In this document: in pieces, positions 46,208-55,230 of the stretch
Layout of the letters: each line of letters begins with the position of its first letter
Position numbering within the stretch: position 1 is the stretch's first letter
NCBI RefSeq assembly: GCF_900100455.1
Contig: NZ_FNCV01000003.1
Location: 326,916-390,915, forward strand
Origin: Roseospirillum parvum
GTDB taxonomy: Bacteria > Pseudomonadota > Alphaproteobacteria > Rhodospirillales > Rhodospirillaceae
Direction of reading: 5' to 3'
DNA: 64,000 bases
Notes under the pieces: generated by a model
What the model was told of the DNA's origin: nothing
Databases searched by the model: none
The model's input: only the letters and a program-made list of their open reading frames with translations
Translations under genes and position numbers: made by a program

Positions 46208-46942
46208 TCACTCGATGGCGCCGAACAGGCGGCCGTAGCGGATCGCCGGGAACCACTTCCAGACCTCCCACAGGCGGGCCGAGCCGTCGGTCGAGTAGAA
46301 GATCATCTCGGCCCGGCCGATGAAGTTCTCCAGCGGCACGAAGCCGACCCGGGCCCGGCTGTCGATGGAGTTGTCGCGGTTGTCGCCCATCATGAAGTAA
46401 TGCCCCTCGGGCACCGTGAACTCCCGGGTGTTGTCCAGGCGCTCGCGGTCGCTGGCCTCGAGGATGGGATGGCGCACCCCGCCGGGCAGGATTTCCTCGT
46501 ACTGGGTCAGGCGGATGATGGCGTTGCGCTCGCGGTCGAAGTAGGAGAACGCCCCCAGGCGCCGCCGCTCCACCTTGATGCCGTTGATGTACAGCCGGCC
46601 CTGGCGCATCTGCACCCGGTCGCCGGGCAGGCCGATGACCCGCTTGATGTAGTCGGTGGCGTTGTCGGCCGGGGTCTTGAACACCGCCACGTCGCCCCGC
46701 CTGGGCGGTTCGGCCAGCACCCGGCCGGAGAACAGGGGCGGGCTGAAGGGCAGGCTGTAACGGCTGTAGCCATAGGAAAACTTGGAGACGAACAGGTAGT
46801 CGCCGACCAGCAGGGTGGGCACCATCGAGCCGCTGGGAATGTTGAAGGGCTCGTAGGCGAAAGTGCGCACCACAATGGCGATCAGCACGGCATAGACCAC
46901 CGTGCGGAGGGTCTCGCCCGCGCCGCCGCTGCGTTTAGACAT
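46208..46942 (-). CDS. lepB: Signal peptidase I
   Basis: Inner-membrane leader peptidase (244 aa). One N-terminal membrane helix (TVVYAVLIAIVVRTFAY) is followed by the catalytic Ser in NIPSGSMVPTLLVGDYLFVS, the general-base Lys in DYIKRVIGLPGDRVQ, and GDNRDNSIDSR. Precursor export ends with its cleavage in the periplasm. The ATG at 46942 is used; a TTG one codon earlier is less likely. First gene of lepB-rnc-era. Confidence 0.95.
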   Translation of the reverse strand: MSKRSGGAGETLRTVVYAVLIAIVVRTFAYEPFNIPSGSMVPTLLVGDYLFVSKFSYGYSRYSLPFSPPLFSGRVLAEPPRRGDVAVFKTPADNATDYIKRVIGLPGDRVQMRQGRLYINGIKVERRRLGAFSYFDRERNAIIRLTQYEEILPGGVRHPILEASDRERLDNTREFTVPEGHYFMMGDNRDNSIDSRARVGFVPLENFIGRAEMIFYSTDGSARLWEVWKWFPAIRYGRLFGAIE

Positions 46943-46977
46943 CAAGAAGGCCCATCAATCCGTTGAATAAAATGAAA

Positions 46978-47004
46978 GCCCGCGCCAGCCGGCGTGGCAC
47001 GGGC
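46978..47004 (-). terminator. Intrinsic terminator between acpS and lepB
   Basis: On the minus strand GCCCGTGCCA pairs with TGGCGCGGGC (10 bp including one G-U) around 7 nt and is followed by TTTCATTTTATT. It separates the acpS transcript from lepB-rnc-era. Confidence 0.75.
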
Positions 47005-47056
47005 CCGTCTTGATTGCATAAAGACACCCCGCTTGGCGCCTGTCAAGGCGCCCCCC

Positions 47057-47494
47057 TCAGCGCACCACCGGGGTGCCGGGGGGCACCGCCGACAGAATGA
47101 CCATGGCCTGGGCCAGCGGCCAGTCGTCGGTGATGGTCAGATCGACCCGGGCCTCCAGGCCGGCCGGGGTCAAGGCCTGAAGGCGGGCCAGGGCCCCCCC
47201 GGTCATGACCACGGTGGGCCGCCCGGAAGGCAGGTTGACCACCCCCAGGTCGCGCCAGAAAACGCCGGCCCGGAAGCCCGTGCCCAGGGCCTTGGCCGCC
47301 GCCTCCTTGGCCGCGAAGCGCTTGGCGTAGGTGGCCGCATAGGCCCGCCCGGCGCCGCGCCGGCGCTCTGCCTTGGCCTGCTCGGCCGGGGTGAAGCAGC
47401 GGTCGATGAAGCGTGCGCCGAAACGCTCCAGGGTCTTTTCCACCCGCTGGATATCGATCAGGTCGCTGCCCAGGCCAAGGATCAGGCCGCTCAT
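47057..47494 (-). CDS. acpS: Holo-[acyl-carrier-protein] synthase
   Basis: Transfers 4'-phosphopantetheine from CoA to acyl carrier protein (145 aa). Motifs: [36 protein letters not shown] and [20 protein letters not shown] (metal-binding Asp and Glu). Its start overlaps the pdxJ stop by 4 nt. Confidence 0.94.
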   Translation of the reverse strand: MSGLILGLGSDLIDIQRVEKTLERFGARFIDRCFTPAEQAKAERRRGAGRAYAATYAKRFAAKEAAAKALGTGFRAGVFWRDLGVVNLPSGRPTVVMTGGALARLQALTPAGLEARVDLTITDDWPLAQAMVILSAVPPGTPVVR

Positions 47495-48243
47495 GCCCCG
47501 GCTCCCCGGCGGGCCGCGTCCATGCGGGCGCGCATCCCGCGCAGGCTCTCGGCGAGGCCGACGAACACCGCCTCGCCGACCAGGAAGTGGCCGATGTTCA
47601 ACTCCACCACCTGGGGCAGGGCGGCGACCGGTCCCACCGTGTCGTAATCCAGGCCGTGCCCGGCGTGCACCTCAAGCCCCGCCTCGGCGGCCTGCCGCGC
47701 GGCCTCGGTCAGGCGGGCCAGCTCGGCCTGCCGGGCGGGCCCTTGCGCCTCGCAATAGGCCCCGGTGTGCAACTCGACCACCGGGGCGCCGATGTCGGCG
47801 GCGGCGGCGATCTGCGCGGCGTCCGGCTCGATGAACAGGCTGACCCGGATGCCGGCGTCCTTCAGGCGGCCGACCAGCGGGGCCAGCCGGCCCTTGGCCC
47901 CGGCCACCTCGAGGCCCCCCTCGGTGGTCCGTTCCTGGCGTTTTTCGGGCACGATGCAGGCGGCGTGCGGACGATGCTGAAGGGCGATGGTCACCATTTC
48001 CTCGGTGGCCGCCATCTCCAGGTTGAGCGGCGCCGACAGCTCGGCCTTGAGGGCGGCGATGTCGGCATCGACGATGTGCCGGCGGTCCTCGCGCAGATGG
48101 GCGGTGATGCCATCGGCCCCCGCCTCCAGGGCCAGCCGGGCGGCGCGCAGCGGATCGGGATGCCGGCCGCCACGGGCGTTGCGCAGGGTGGCCACGTGGT
48201 CGATGTTCACCCCCAGGCGCAGTCGGTTGGTGGGCGGGTTCAT
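47491..48243 (-). CDS. pdxJ: Pyridoxine 5'-phosphate synthase
   Basis: TIM-barrel enzyme making pyridoxine 5'-phosphate from 1-deoxyxylulose 5-phosphate and aminoacetone phosphate (250 aa). The start [19 protein letters not shown], then [41 protein letters not shown] and [11 protein letters not shown] are all diagnostic. It is placed between DUF2062 and acpS, with 4-nt overlaps at both ends. Confidence 0.95.
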   Translation of the reverse strand: MNPPTNRLRLGVNIDHVATLRNARGGRHPDPLRAARLALEAGADGITAHLREDRRHIVDADIAALKAELSAPLNLEMAATEEMVTIALQHRPHAACIVPEKRQERTTEGGLEVAGAKGRLAPLVGRLKDAGIRVSLFIEPDAAQIAAAADIGAPVVELHTGAYCEAQGPARQAELARLTEAARQAAEAGLEVHAGHGLDYDTVGPVAALPQVVELNIGHFLVGEAVFVGLAESLRGMRARMDAARRGAGA

Positions 48244-48872
48244 GACAGGTCTCCGCTATCCTGGGGGGTGGGGGAAAGAGGTCGGCGACGCGGCCGACGG
48301 GCCCTGAGCTGACGGTAGCGCCCCATTCCCCAGCGCACCAGACCATAGAACAGCAGCCAAGCAGCCACGGCCAGCGGCAGACTGCCCAGGGCCATGGGCC
48401 ACCAGATGGGCCAGACGTTTTCCAGAAGATGGGGCAGGTCGAAGGCCTGCAGGTCGTGCCACAGGGTGGCGAACAGGCCATGGAAGCCGGCGCCATCCCC
48501 CGGAGCGCCCACCGATCCCTCGGGCGGCGTCAGGTGGTCGGCGCCGACCATCGCCACGCCGATCTTGAAAGCCCCCCACCAGATCAGCGGAAAGGTCCAC
48601 GGGTTGCCGATCACCGTGCCGATGGCGCTGGCCAGGATGTTGGCCCGCATCAGCCAGGCCATCAGGGCGGCGATCAGGAAATGCAGACCCATGGTCGGCG
48701 TCATCGAGGCCGCCGCGCCGCAGGCGAACCCGGCGGCGATGCCCCAGTCGCCCCCGGGCAGGCGATGCAGCCTAAGCCACAGGTACTTGCCGGCACGACC
48801 CCAGCCGGCGCGCGGCCAGACCAGTTCGCGCAGCCGGTGCCAGGCGCCCTTGGTCTCGCGTCGCTGGAACAT
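48240..48872 (-). CDS. DUF2062 membrane protein
   Basis: Inner-membrane protein (210 aa) of the DUF2062 family. The core shows [38 protein letters not shown] and [20 protein letters not shown], with three to four hydrophobic segments. Function is unknown; location before pdxJ is frequent in alphaproteobacteria. The ATG at 48872 is used. Its upstream region holds the palindromic repeat pair. Confidence 0.85.
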   Translation of the reverse strand: MFQRRETKGAWHRLRELVWPRAGWGRAGKYLWLRLHRLPGGDWGIAAGFACGAAASMTPTMGLHFLIAALMAWLMRANILASAIGTVIGNPWTFPLIWWGAFKIGVAMVGADHLTPPEGSVGAPGDGAGFHGLFATLWHDLQAFDLPHLLENVWPIWWPMALGSLPLAVAAWLLFYGLVRWGMGRYRQLRARRPRRRPLSPTPQDSGDLS

Positions 48873-48903
48873 GCCCCTGGGTATCCCTTTCGCCTGTCGC
48901 CTA

Positions 48904-49107
48904 GAGCATGTTGCGTGATCCCGACTCACGAAACCTGCCCTAACCCTTTGATATTGCCGCAAATCGTCGTCGCGATCCGTTCCGGATCGCTCGGGATTTG
49001 CTCTGGAGCATGTTGCGTGCTTTGTGAATCACGCAACACGCTCCAGACCTCTGATATTGCCGCAAATCGTCGTCGCGATCCGTTCCGGATCGCTCGGGAT
49101 TTGCTCT
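48904..49107. repeat. Near-tandem pair of ~102-bp palindromic intergenic repeats
   Basis: Two units, 48904-49004 and 49006-49107. Each begins GAGCATGTTGCGTG and ends with a 56-bp block that is identical in both (48949-49004 and 49052-49107). Within that block GCAAATC...GATTTGC encloses GCGATCCG-TTC-CGGATCGC, a strong two-part hairpin. In unit 2 the left part also folds (GTTGCGTG facing CACGCAAC). The last two bases of unit 2 form part of the stop codon of the (p)ppGpp gene. This is a REP/BIME-like element. Confidence 0.85.
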
Positions 49108-51265
49108 AGTTGCGGGTCCGCTCCACCGCGTTGACCCCCTTGGTGGCCCGCAGGGCGGCCATGATGTCGGTCAGGTGCCGGACGTCGCGCACCTCGACGT
49201 CCACCAGCATATCGAAATAATCCTGGCTGCGGTTGGTGATTTTCAGATTGGTGATGTTGCCCTTGTTGCGGGCGATCTCGGTGGTCAGGTTGGCCAGCGC
49301 CCCGGGCTCGTTGCTCAGGATCAGCGACAGTCGGCCGACGTGGTTGTGACCGTCGGCGCCGCTGGCATCCCAGGCCAGGTCGAGCCAGCGCTCGGGCTCG
49401 TCGGCCACGTTTTCCAGCTGCGGGCAGTCGATGGTGTGCACCGTCACCCCCTTGCCGGTGGTGACGATGCCAACGATGCGGTCGCCGGGCAGCGGATGGC
49501 AGCAGCGGGCATAATGCACCGCCATGCCGGGGATCAGCCCGGCCAGCGGCACGGCGTTGGCGGGATCGTTCTTGACCGGCGCCTTGCCGCGCCCGACCAG
49601 ACTGCGGGCCAGACTGGACAGCCGCTGGCCGCTGCTGCGCTTCAGGCCCGGATAGACCGCGTGCACCACCTCGCGGCCGGTCACCGTGCCCTCGCCCACC
49701 TTGACGTAGAGATCGTCCACGGTGTCGGCCCGGAAGCGGTCGAGGATGTCGCTCAGGGCCTTTTCGCGCAGCTCGTAGTTTTCCTGGCGGAAGGCCTTGT
49801 CGAGGATCTGCTTGCCCAGACCCAGGTACTGGGCCCGCGCCTGATTGCGCAGGTAGCGGCGGATCGAGGCCCGCGCCTTGCCGGTGACCGCGAAGCGTTC
49901 CCATTCCGGCGACGGGGTCTGCGCCTTGGAGGTGAGGATCTCCACCTGATCGCCATTGGCCAGGGTGGTGCGCAAGGGCACCATGCGCCCGTTGACGCGC
50001 ACCCCGATGCAGCGCTGGCCGACCTCGGTATGGACCGCGTAGGCGAAGTCGATGGCGGTGGCGCCGCCCGGCAGGTTGATCAGATCCCCCTTGGGGGTGA
50101 AGCAGAACACCTGATCCTGGAACATCTCCAGCTTGGTGTGTTCCAGGAACTCCTCGGGTCCCGAGGCGTGCTCCATGATCTCCAGCAGCTCGCGCAGCCA
50201 GCGGTACTGGCGGCCGTCCACGTTGGGGCCGCCCTGCTTGTACTTCCAGTGGGCGGCGACGCCGATCTCGGCCACCTCGTGCATCTCGTGGGTGCGCACC
50301 TGGATCTCGATGCGGTGGCGCGAGGGGCCGATCACCGTGGTGTGGATCGAGCGATAGCCGTTCGGCTTGGGGGTCGACAGGTAGTCCTTGAAGCGCCCCG
50401 GCACCATCGGATAGGCGCCGTGGATGATGCCCAGGGCGCGGTAGCAGTCTTCCTCGGAATTGACGATCACCCTGAAGGCGATGATGTCGGACAGCTGCTC
50501 GAAGGCGATGTCCTTGTGCTGCATCTTGCGCCAGATGGAATAGGGCGTCTTCTCGCGCCCCGAAACCACCGCCCGCACCCCGTTCTCGTCGATCAGCCGG
50601 CGCAGCTCGTCGGTCACCTGCTTGACCACGCCGCCGCCCTTGTCGCGCAGGAAGGTCAGCCGGTTGACCACCGATTCCCGGGCATCGGGGTTGAGCGCCG
50701 CGAAAGCCCGGTCCTCCAGGTCCTGCTTCATCTCCTGCATGCCGATGCGTTCGGCCAGCGGCGCATAGATCTCCATGGTCTCGCTGGCGATGCGGCGGCG
50801 CTTCTCGGGGTTCTTGATGAACTCCAGGGTGCGCATGTTGTGCACCCGGTCGGCCAGCTTGACCAGCAGCACCCGGATGTCGGTGCTCATGGCCAGCAGC
50901 AGCTTGCGGAAGTTCTCGGCCTGGCGCGAGGTGTCGGAGGTCAGTTGCAGCCGGGTCAGCTTGGTCACCCCGTCGACCAGCCGCGCCACCTCCTCGCCGA
51001 ACATGGCCTGGATGTCCTCCAGGGTGGCGTCGGTGTCCTCCACCGTGTCGTGGAGCAGGGCGCACATGATCGAGGCATCGTCCAGCTTGTACTGGGTGAG
51101 GATGCCGGCCACCTCGATGGGGTGGCTGAAATAGGGGTCGCCCGAGGCCCGCCGCTGCGCCCCGTGCTTGCGCATGGCATACACATAGGCCCGATTGAGG
51201 GCGTCCTCGTCGGCGCTGGGATCGTAGGCGCGGACCCGTTCGACCAGTTCGTACTGGCGCATCAT
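49106..51265 (-). CDS. spoT: Bifunctional (p)ppGpp synthetase/hydrolase
   Basis: RelA/SpoT homologue (719 aa from the ATG at 51265) controlling the stringent response. The hydrolase HD domain is intact (SHPIEVAGILTQYKLD, ALLHDTVEDTDATLEDI), the synthetase domain has GYRSIHTTVIGPSRHRIEIQ and VAEIGVAAHWKYKQGG, followed by TGS (FTPKGDLINLPGGATAIDFA), a conserved ARCCHPLPGD zinc-finger-like motif and a C-terminal ACT domain. Alphaproteobacteria usually carry a single such enzyme (Rsh). It starts 114 nt after rpoZ ends, the usual rpoZ-spoT order. Two further in-frame starts lie within four codons. Confidence 0.95.
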   Translation of the reverse strand: MMRQYELVERVRAYDPSADEDALNRAYVYAMRKHGAQRRASGDPYFSHPIEVAGILTQYKLDDASIMCALLHDTVEDTDATLEDIQAMFGEEVARLVDGVTKLTRLQLTSDTSRQAENFRKLLLAMSTDIRVLLVKLADRVHNMRTLEFIKNPEKRRRIASETMEIYAPLAERIGMQEMKQDLEDRAFAALNPDARESVVNRLTFLRDKGGGVVKQVTDELRRLIDENGVRAVVSGREKTPYSIWRKMQHKDIAFEQLSDIIAFRVIVNSEEDCYRALGIIHGAYPMVPGRFKDYLSTPKPNGYRSIHTTVIGPSRHRIEIQVRTHEMHEVAEIGVAAHWKYKQGGPNVDGRQYRWLRELLEIMEHASGPEEFLEHTKLEMFQDQVFCFTPKGDLINLPGGATAIDFAYAVHTEVGQRCIGVRVNGRMVPLRTTLANGDQVEILTSKAQTPSPEWERFAVTGKARASIRRYLRNQARAQYLGLGKQILDKAFRQENYELREKALSDILDRFRADTVDDLYVKVGEGTVTGREVVHAVYPGLKRSSGQRLSSLARSLVGRGKAPVKNDPANAVPLAGLIPGMAVHYARCCHPLPGDRIVGIVTTGKGVTVHTIDCPQLENVADEPERWLDLAWDASGADGHNHVGRLSLILSNEPGALANLTTEIARNKGNITNLKITNRSQDYFDMLVDVEVRDVRHLTDIMAALRATKGVNAVERTRN

Positions 51266-51379
51266 CGGCCCCACCTCAGGGGCGGCGTCGGCACGCGGCG
51301 GGCCATGGAGATGGGCTCTGGGTCGGCCCGGCGCTGGCCCCCGCCGGGCCCGACCGATGGCTGGATCATCGGCGGTCGA

Positions 51380-51880
51380 TCAGCGATCGTCCTCGGTTTC
51401 GGGGGCGGCCTCGGGGGCGGTTTCAGGGGCCGGTTCGAAGTCCTCGGCGGCGATCTCGGCGGCCGAGGCATCCTCGAAGCCGTCGGCGTCCCCGGCGTCC
51501 CCGGCTTCCTGGGCCATCGGCTGGCTGTCCTCGCCGTCCTCGTGGACGGTCAGCGCGTCGGCCTCGATCTCGGCGGCGCTGTCGGCCTCGCCGGCTTCCT
51601 CGGCCACCTCGCCGGCCAGGGCGTCGAAGTCGTCACGCTCCGGCTCGTCGATCTCGACGTGCTTTTGCAGCGACTGGATCAGGTGGGCCTTGAGGTCGGG
51701 CACGGCCACCGTTTCCTCGGCGATCTCGCGCAGGGCGACCACCGGGTTCTTGTCGTTGTCGCGCTCCATGGTCAGCGGCGCCCCGGCGGAAATATCGCGC
51801 GACCGCTGACCGGCCAGCATGACCAGCTCGAAACGGTTGGGAACCTTGACAATACAGTCCTCGACGGTAACGCGGGCCAT
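51380..51880 (-). CDS. rpoZ: RNA polymerase omega subunit with long acidic tail
   Basis: Omega subunit (166 aa) assisting RNA polymerase assembly and ppGpp binding. The N-terminal 75 residues are typical: [40 protein letters not shown] and [12 protein letters not shown]. Beyond that an unusually long tail (about 80-166) is rich in Ala, Glu and Asp ([20 protein letters not shown], ending [15 protein letters not shown]), nearly doubling the normal length of about 90-130 aa. Upstream of spoT. Confidence 0.92.
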   Translation of the reverse strand: MARVTVEDCIVKVPNRFELVMLAGQRSRDISAGAPLTMERDNDKNPVVALREIAEETVAVPDLKAHLIQSLQKHVEIDEPERDDFDALAGEVAEEAGEADSAAEIEADALTVHEDGEDSQPMAQEAGDAGDADGFEDASAAEIAAEDFEPAPETAPEAAPETEDDR

Positions 51881-52022
51881 GGGGGTCTCCCTGGAAGGGT
51901 CAAAAAGGTGCGGGCCCGGACACGCCGGGCGACCGGAAAGCCGGGCCGGACAAGCGGCGACCCCCTCCGCGCCCCACGGCGACGGGGCACGCCGGGGGCG
52001 GGCTCGGTCCAGGCGAACCGTC

Positions 52023-52052
52023 TATATAGGACAGTCCGGCCAGCTTGAGCAA
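52023..52052 (-). promoter_or_regulatory. Candidate promoter for rpoZ-spoT
   Basis: Minus strand TTGCTC (52052-52047), 18 nt, TATATA (52028-52023). This gives a leader of about 135 nt before the rpoZ ATG and starts just after the folK stop. Confidence 0.45.
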
Positions 52053-52062
52053 GAGCCACCGG

Positions 52063-52593
52063 CTATGGCAAAGGGCGTATTTCCTGATCCGGCGGCAGGG
52101 CGGCGATCAACTCGGGGAGCCCCCGGCCACTCAGCGGGTGGGTCCACCCGGGCGCCACCTCGGCCAGCGGATGCAGCACGAAGGCGCGCTCGGCCAGACG
52201 TGGGTGGGGCAGGGTCAGGCGCGGCGTGTCGACAACCTGCCCGGCGTCGTCGAGCAGGTCGAGGTCGACCACCCGGGGGGCGTTTGGCGTGCCGTCGCGG
52301 TGGCGCCCCAGATCGGCCTCGATGCGGTTGAGAAGGTCCAGAAGCTCGACCGCCGGCGGGCCGCCGGCCAGCCGGACCACCCCGTTGACGAACCACGGCT
52401 GATCCGAGCGCGGCACCGGCGCGCTCTCCCACCAGCCGGAGCGCGCCGCCACCGAAAGGCCGGCCCTCTCCAGGGCGGCCAGCGCCGCCTCCAGGACCGC
52501 CAGCGGGCTGGCGAAGCGGCCCGGCAGGTTGGAGCCCAGCCCGACCAGCACCCGACGGGAGGCGGCATCGGGAGTGAGGGATGCGGAGGTCAC
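52063..52593 (-). CDS. folK: 2-amino-4-hydroxy-6-hydroxymethyldihydropteridine diphosphokinase
   Basis: HPPK (176 aa) of folate synthesis: pyrophosphate transfer from ATP to the pterin. Motifs: VLVGLGSNLPGRFASPLAVL, WWESAPVPRSDQPWFVNGVV, RIEADLGRHRDGTPNAPRVV and DLDLLDDAGQVVDTPRLTLP with LAERAFVLHPLAEVAP. Normal length. Neighbourhood folK-rpoZ-spoT is common in alphaproteobacteria. Confidence 0.94.
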   Translation of the reverse strand: MTSASLTPDAASRRVLVGLGSNLPGRFASPLAVLEAALAALERAGLSVAARSGWWESAPVPRSDQPWFVNGVVRLAGGPPAVELLDLLNRIEADLGRHRDGTPNAPRVVDLDLLDDAGQVVDTPRLTLPHPRLAERAFVLHPLAEVAPGWTHPLSGRGLPELIAALPPDQEIRPLP

Positions 52594-52712
52594 GGAAAGC
52601 CAACTCCTGCGTTGCGGGGAACCGGCCCAGGGCTTAAGTAGGAGGCGGCCGGTCGGCCCCCGCGCCCAGGCCCTGGGGCCTGCATTTCATGACGATTGCC
52701 ATTGCACCGGTC

Positions 52713-52736
52713 AAGCCGCCCGCCAAGCGGCGGCTT
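52713..52736 (+). terminator. Terminator-like hairpin in the leader of the NYN gene
   Basis: AAGCCGCC (52713-52720) pairs with GGCGGCTT (52729-52736) around 8 nt, then CTTT. It lies 45 nt before the NYN-protein ATG in the divergent gap with folK, so it could attenuate transcription, or it could be a chance hairpin. Confidence 0.35.
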
Positions 52737-52781
52737 CTTTACCCTGAACGAGTACCGTGACTCAAAGAAAGGACACCGCCC

Positions 52782-53528
52782 ATGCGGTTCTACGACCAGG
52801 AACGCCTGGCCCTGTTCATCGACGGGGCCAACCTGTACGCGGCCGCCCGCACCCTGGGGTTTGACATCGACTACAAGAACCTGTTGCAGCATTTCGCCAG
52901 CCAGGGGCGCCTGATCCGCGCCTTCTATTACACCGCCCTGGCCGACGAGCAGGAATACTCGCCGATCCGGCCGCTGATCGATTGGCTTGATTACAACGGC
53001 TACACCATGGTCACCAAGCCGATCAAGGAGTTCACCGACTCCACCGGCCGGCGCAAGGTGAAGGGCAACATGGACATCGAGCTGGCCATCGACGCCATGG
53101 AGATGGCCGCCCACGTGGATCATGTGGTGCTGTTCTCCGGCGACGGCGATTTCCGGCGTCTGGTCGAGGCGCTGCAACGGCTGGGCCGGCGGGTGACGGT
53201 GATCAGCTCGATCCGCACCCAGCCGCCCATGGTGGCCGACGAATTGCGCCGCCAGGCCGACATCTTCCTCGACCTCAGGGACCTCGAGCCGGTCATCGCC
53301 CGGGCCAGCCGGGGCGACAGTCGCGGCGACCGCCGGCCGCCGCCGCGCCCCGCCCCGACCAGCGGCACCGACGACGCCGAGTATGAGGACGACGAGGACT
53401 TCGACGACTACGAGGACGAGTACGACGACGATCTCGACCCGGATGAGGACGAGGATGTCGATGACGAGGACTTCGACGACGACGAGGACGAGGAAGAGGA
53501 CGACGCCCCGCCGCCCCGCCGCCGCTGA
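52782..53528 (+). CDS. NYN-domain (LabA/DUF88-like) protein with acidic tail
   Basis: Predicted PIN-like nuclease or RNA-binding protein (248 aa). The NYN fold spans about 1-165: RLALFIDGANLYAAARTLGF (first Asp), GRRKVKGNMDIELAIDAMEM and HVVLFSGDGDFRRLVEALQRL (acidic metal-binding residues), VISSIRTQPPMVADELRRQA. From about 190 the chain becomes an extreme acidic run of Asp, Glu and Tyr ending in PPPRRR, an RNA-mimicking-looking or protein-binding tail. AAAGGA precedes the ATG. It overlaps the uracil-DNA glycosylase start by 1 nt. Confidence 0.85.
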   Translation: MRFYDQERLALFIDGANLYAAARTLGFDIDYKNLLQHFASQGRLIRAFYYTALADEQEYSPIRPLIDWLDYNGYTMVTKPIKEFTDSTGRRKVKGNMDIELAIDAMEMAAHVDHVVLFSGDGDFRRLVEALQRLGRRVTVISSIRTQPPMVADELRRQADIFLDLRDLEPVIARASRGDSRGDRRPPPRPAPTSGTDDAEYEDDEDFDDYEDEYDDDLDPDEDEDVDDEDFDDDEDEEEDDAPPPRRR

Positions 53529-54184
53529 TGCCTGACCACCCTGCCCACCACCAGCCGGGGGCGGCCTGCGCCCTGTGCCCCCGGCTGGTCGACTACCGAC
53601 AGCGCAACCGGGCCACCCACCCGGACTTCCACAACGCCCCGGTGCCGGCCTTCGGGCCGCTGTCGGCGCGCCTGCTGGTGGTTGGCTTGGCCCCCGGGCT
53701 GAAGGGGGCCAACGCAAGCGGCCGCCCCTTCACCGGCGACCACGCCGGCACCCTGCTCTACCCGTCCCTGCTGGCCCACGGGCTGGCCCGGGGGAGCTAC
53801 GCGGCACGGCCCGACGATGGTCTTGAGCTGGTCCGGGCGCGCATCACCAACGCCGTGCGCTGCGTGCCGCCGGCCAACAAGCCGACCCCGGCCGAGGCCG
53901 CCGCCTGCCGCCCCTTCCTGGTCGCCGAGATGGCGGCGATGCCTGATCTCAGGGTGATCCTGGCCCTGGGCCGGGTGGCCCACGAGGCGGTGGTGCGGGC
54001 GCTGGGCCTGAAACTGGCCGCCCTTCCCTTCGCCCACGGCGCCTGGCACGGGTTGCCGGATGGCCGCATCCTGGCCGACAGCTACCACTGCTCGCGCTAC
54101 AACACCAACACCGGCCGCCTGACCCCGGCCATGTTCGACGCGGTGCTGACGAAAGTGGCGGCGGTGGCCGGTGGGGACGGCTGA
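53528..54184 (+). CDS. Family 5-like uracil-DNA glycosylase
   Basis: DNA glycosylase (218 aa) of the UDG superfamily, most like the type-5 (UDGb) branch: a Cys-containing N-terminus (ACALCPRLVDYRQRN), motif 1 VVGLAPGLKGANASGRPFTG, ITNAVRCVPPANKPTP with a third Cys, and the C-terminal loop YHCSRYNTNTGRLTP. The cysteines are compatible with a 4Fe-4S cluster as in families 4 and 5. It would remove uracil or other deaminated bases. The ATG shares a base with the preceding stop (TGATG). Confidence 0.85.
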   Translation: MPDHPAHHQPGAACALCPRLVDYRQRNRATHPDFHNAPVPAFGPLSARLLVVGLAPGLKGANASGRPFTGDHAGTLLYPSLLAHGLARGSYAARPDDGLELVRARITNAVRCVPPANKPTPAEAAACRPFLVAEMAAMPDLRVILALGRVAHEAVVRALGLKLAALPFAHGAWHGLPDGRILADSYHCSRYNTNTGRLTPAMFDAVLTKVAAVAGGDG

Positions 54185-54190
54185 TCGCCC

Positions 54191-55009
54191 TCAGCCCAGG
54201 GTCAGTTCCATGTTGTCGCGGGCGACGATGGCGCCGGGCCAGATGTTGCGCGCCTCGTCCTCGACCCGCTCCATGTAGGCGTCGTCGTGGTCGGGGTCGT
54301 GGTGGAAGATGGCCAGCCGGCGCGCCCCGGCGTGGCGGGCCAGACGAATGCCCTCCTGCCACGTCGAATGCCCCCAGCCGATCTTGGCCGGAAACTCGTC
54401 GTCGCTGTAGGTGCAGTCGTAGATCATCAGGTCGGCGTTCTCGATCAGGCGCACCACGTTGGGGTCGATCTGGCCGGGCACGTGCTCGGTATCGGTGACG
54501 TAGGCGCAGGAAAAACCCTGGTACTCGACCCGATAGCCGGTCGCCCGGTTGGGATGGTTCAGGGGCGCCGTGCGCACCACCACGTCGTCGAACGGGTGCA
54601 GATCGTCGCCGGCGGTGAAATCGTGGAAGCGCAGCTCGGCCCGCATGGCTTCCAGCGGCACCGGGAACAGCGGGTTGGCCATTTGGCTGGAGAGGATGGT
54701 GCGAATGCCGCCATCCTCAAGGTGCCCGGCATGGATGTCGAAGCTGTGGTCGGGCATGAAGAACGGCGCGAAGAACGGAAAGCCGGTGATGTGGTCCCAG
54801 TGGGTGTGGGTCAGCAGCATCACCGCCGAGCGGATGTTCTTGCGCAGGAAGTCATGGCCCAGGAAGCGCAGCCCCGTGCCGGCATCGAGCAGCAGGTGCC
54901 GACCGCCAAGAACGAGCTGGATGCAACTGGTGTTGCCCCCATAGACCACATGCTTGGGCGAGGGGCAGGCGATGCTGCCGCGCACCCCCCAGAACTTGAT
55001 CTTGAACAC
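54191..55009 (-). CDS. Metallo-beta-lactamase-fold hydrolase
   Basis: Cytoplasmic metallohydrolase (272 aa, GTG start at 55009). The fold's metal motif HTHWDHITGFPFFAP is present, with GGNTSCIQLVLGGRHLLLDA, YVTDTEHVPG and IYDCTYSDDEF, GWGHSTWQEGIRLA, IFHHDPDHDD and ARDNMELTL. This pattern matches the class of MBL proteins related to cyclic-nucleotide phosphodiesterases and ribonuclease Z. Substrate unknown. It is convergent with the UDG gene, with 6 nt between. Confidence 0.82.
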   Translation of the reverse strand: MFKIKFWGVRGSIACPSPKHVVYGGNTSCIQLVLGGRHLLLDAGTGLRFLGHDFLRKNIRSAVMLLTHTHWDHITGFPFFAPFFMPDHSFDIHAGHLEDGGIRTILSSQMANPLFPVPLEAMRAELRFHDFTAGDDLHPFDDVVVRTAPLNHPNRATGYRVEYQGFSCAYVTDTEHVPGQIDPNVVRLIENADLMIYDCTYSDDEFPAKIGWGHSTWQEGIRLARHAGARRLAIFHHDPDHDDAYMERVEDEARNIWPGAIVARDNMELTLG

Positions 55010-55230
55010 CCTGCCCGTCCCGTCTTCCGTCTCGCCAGCATCCGCCGGCCAATATCATCCGCCAGCCATCATCCGTTTCCTGACCGCGCCTGCCCGTATC
55101 GGGGTGCCCGAAAAAGCGGTGTCAGACAAGCAAAGGCACAACCATTTTCTTATACCGATATGTCAGTGCTGTTAAAAGCGACAACCGCGCCAACCGACCC
55201 GCTTTTGGTGTCTGCCGTGCCGCCGGGCCC

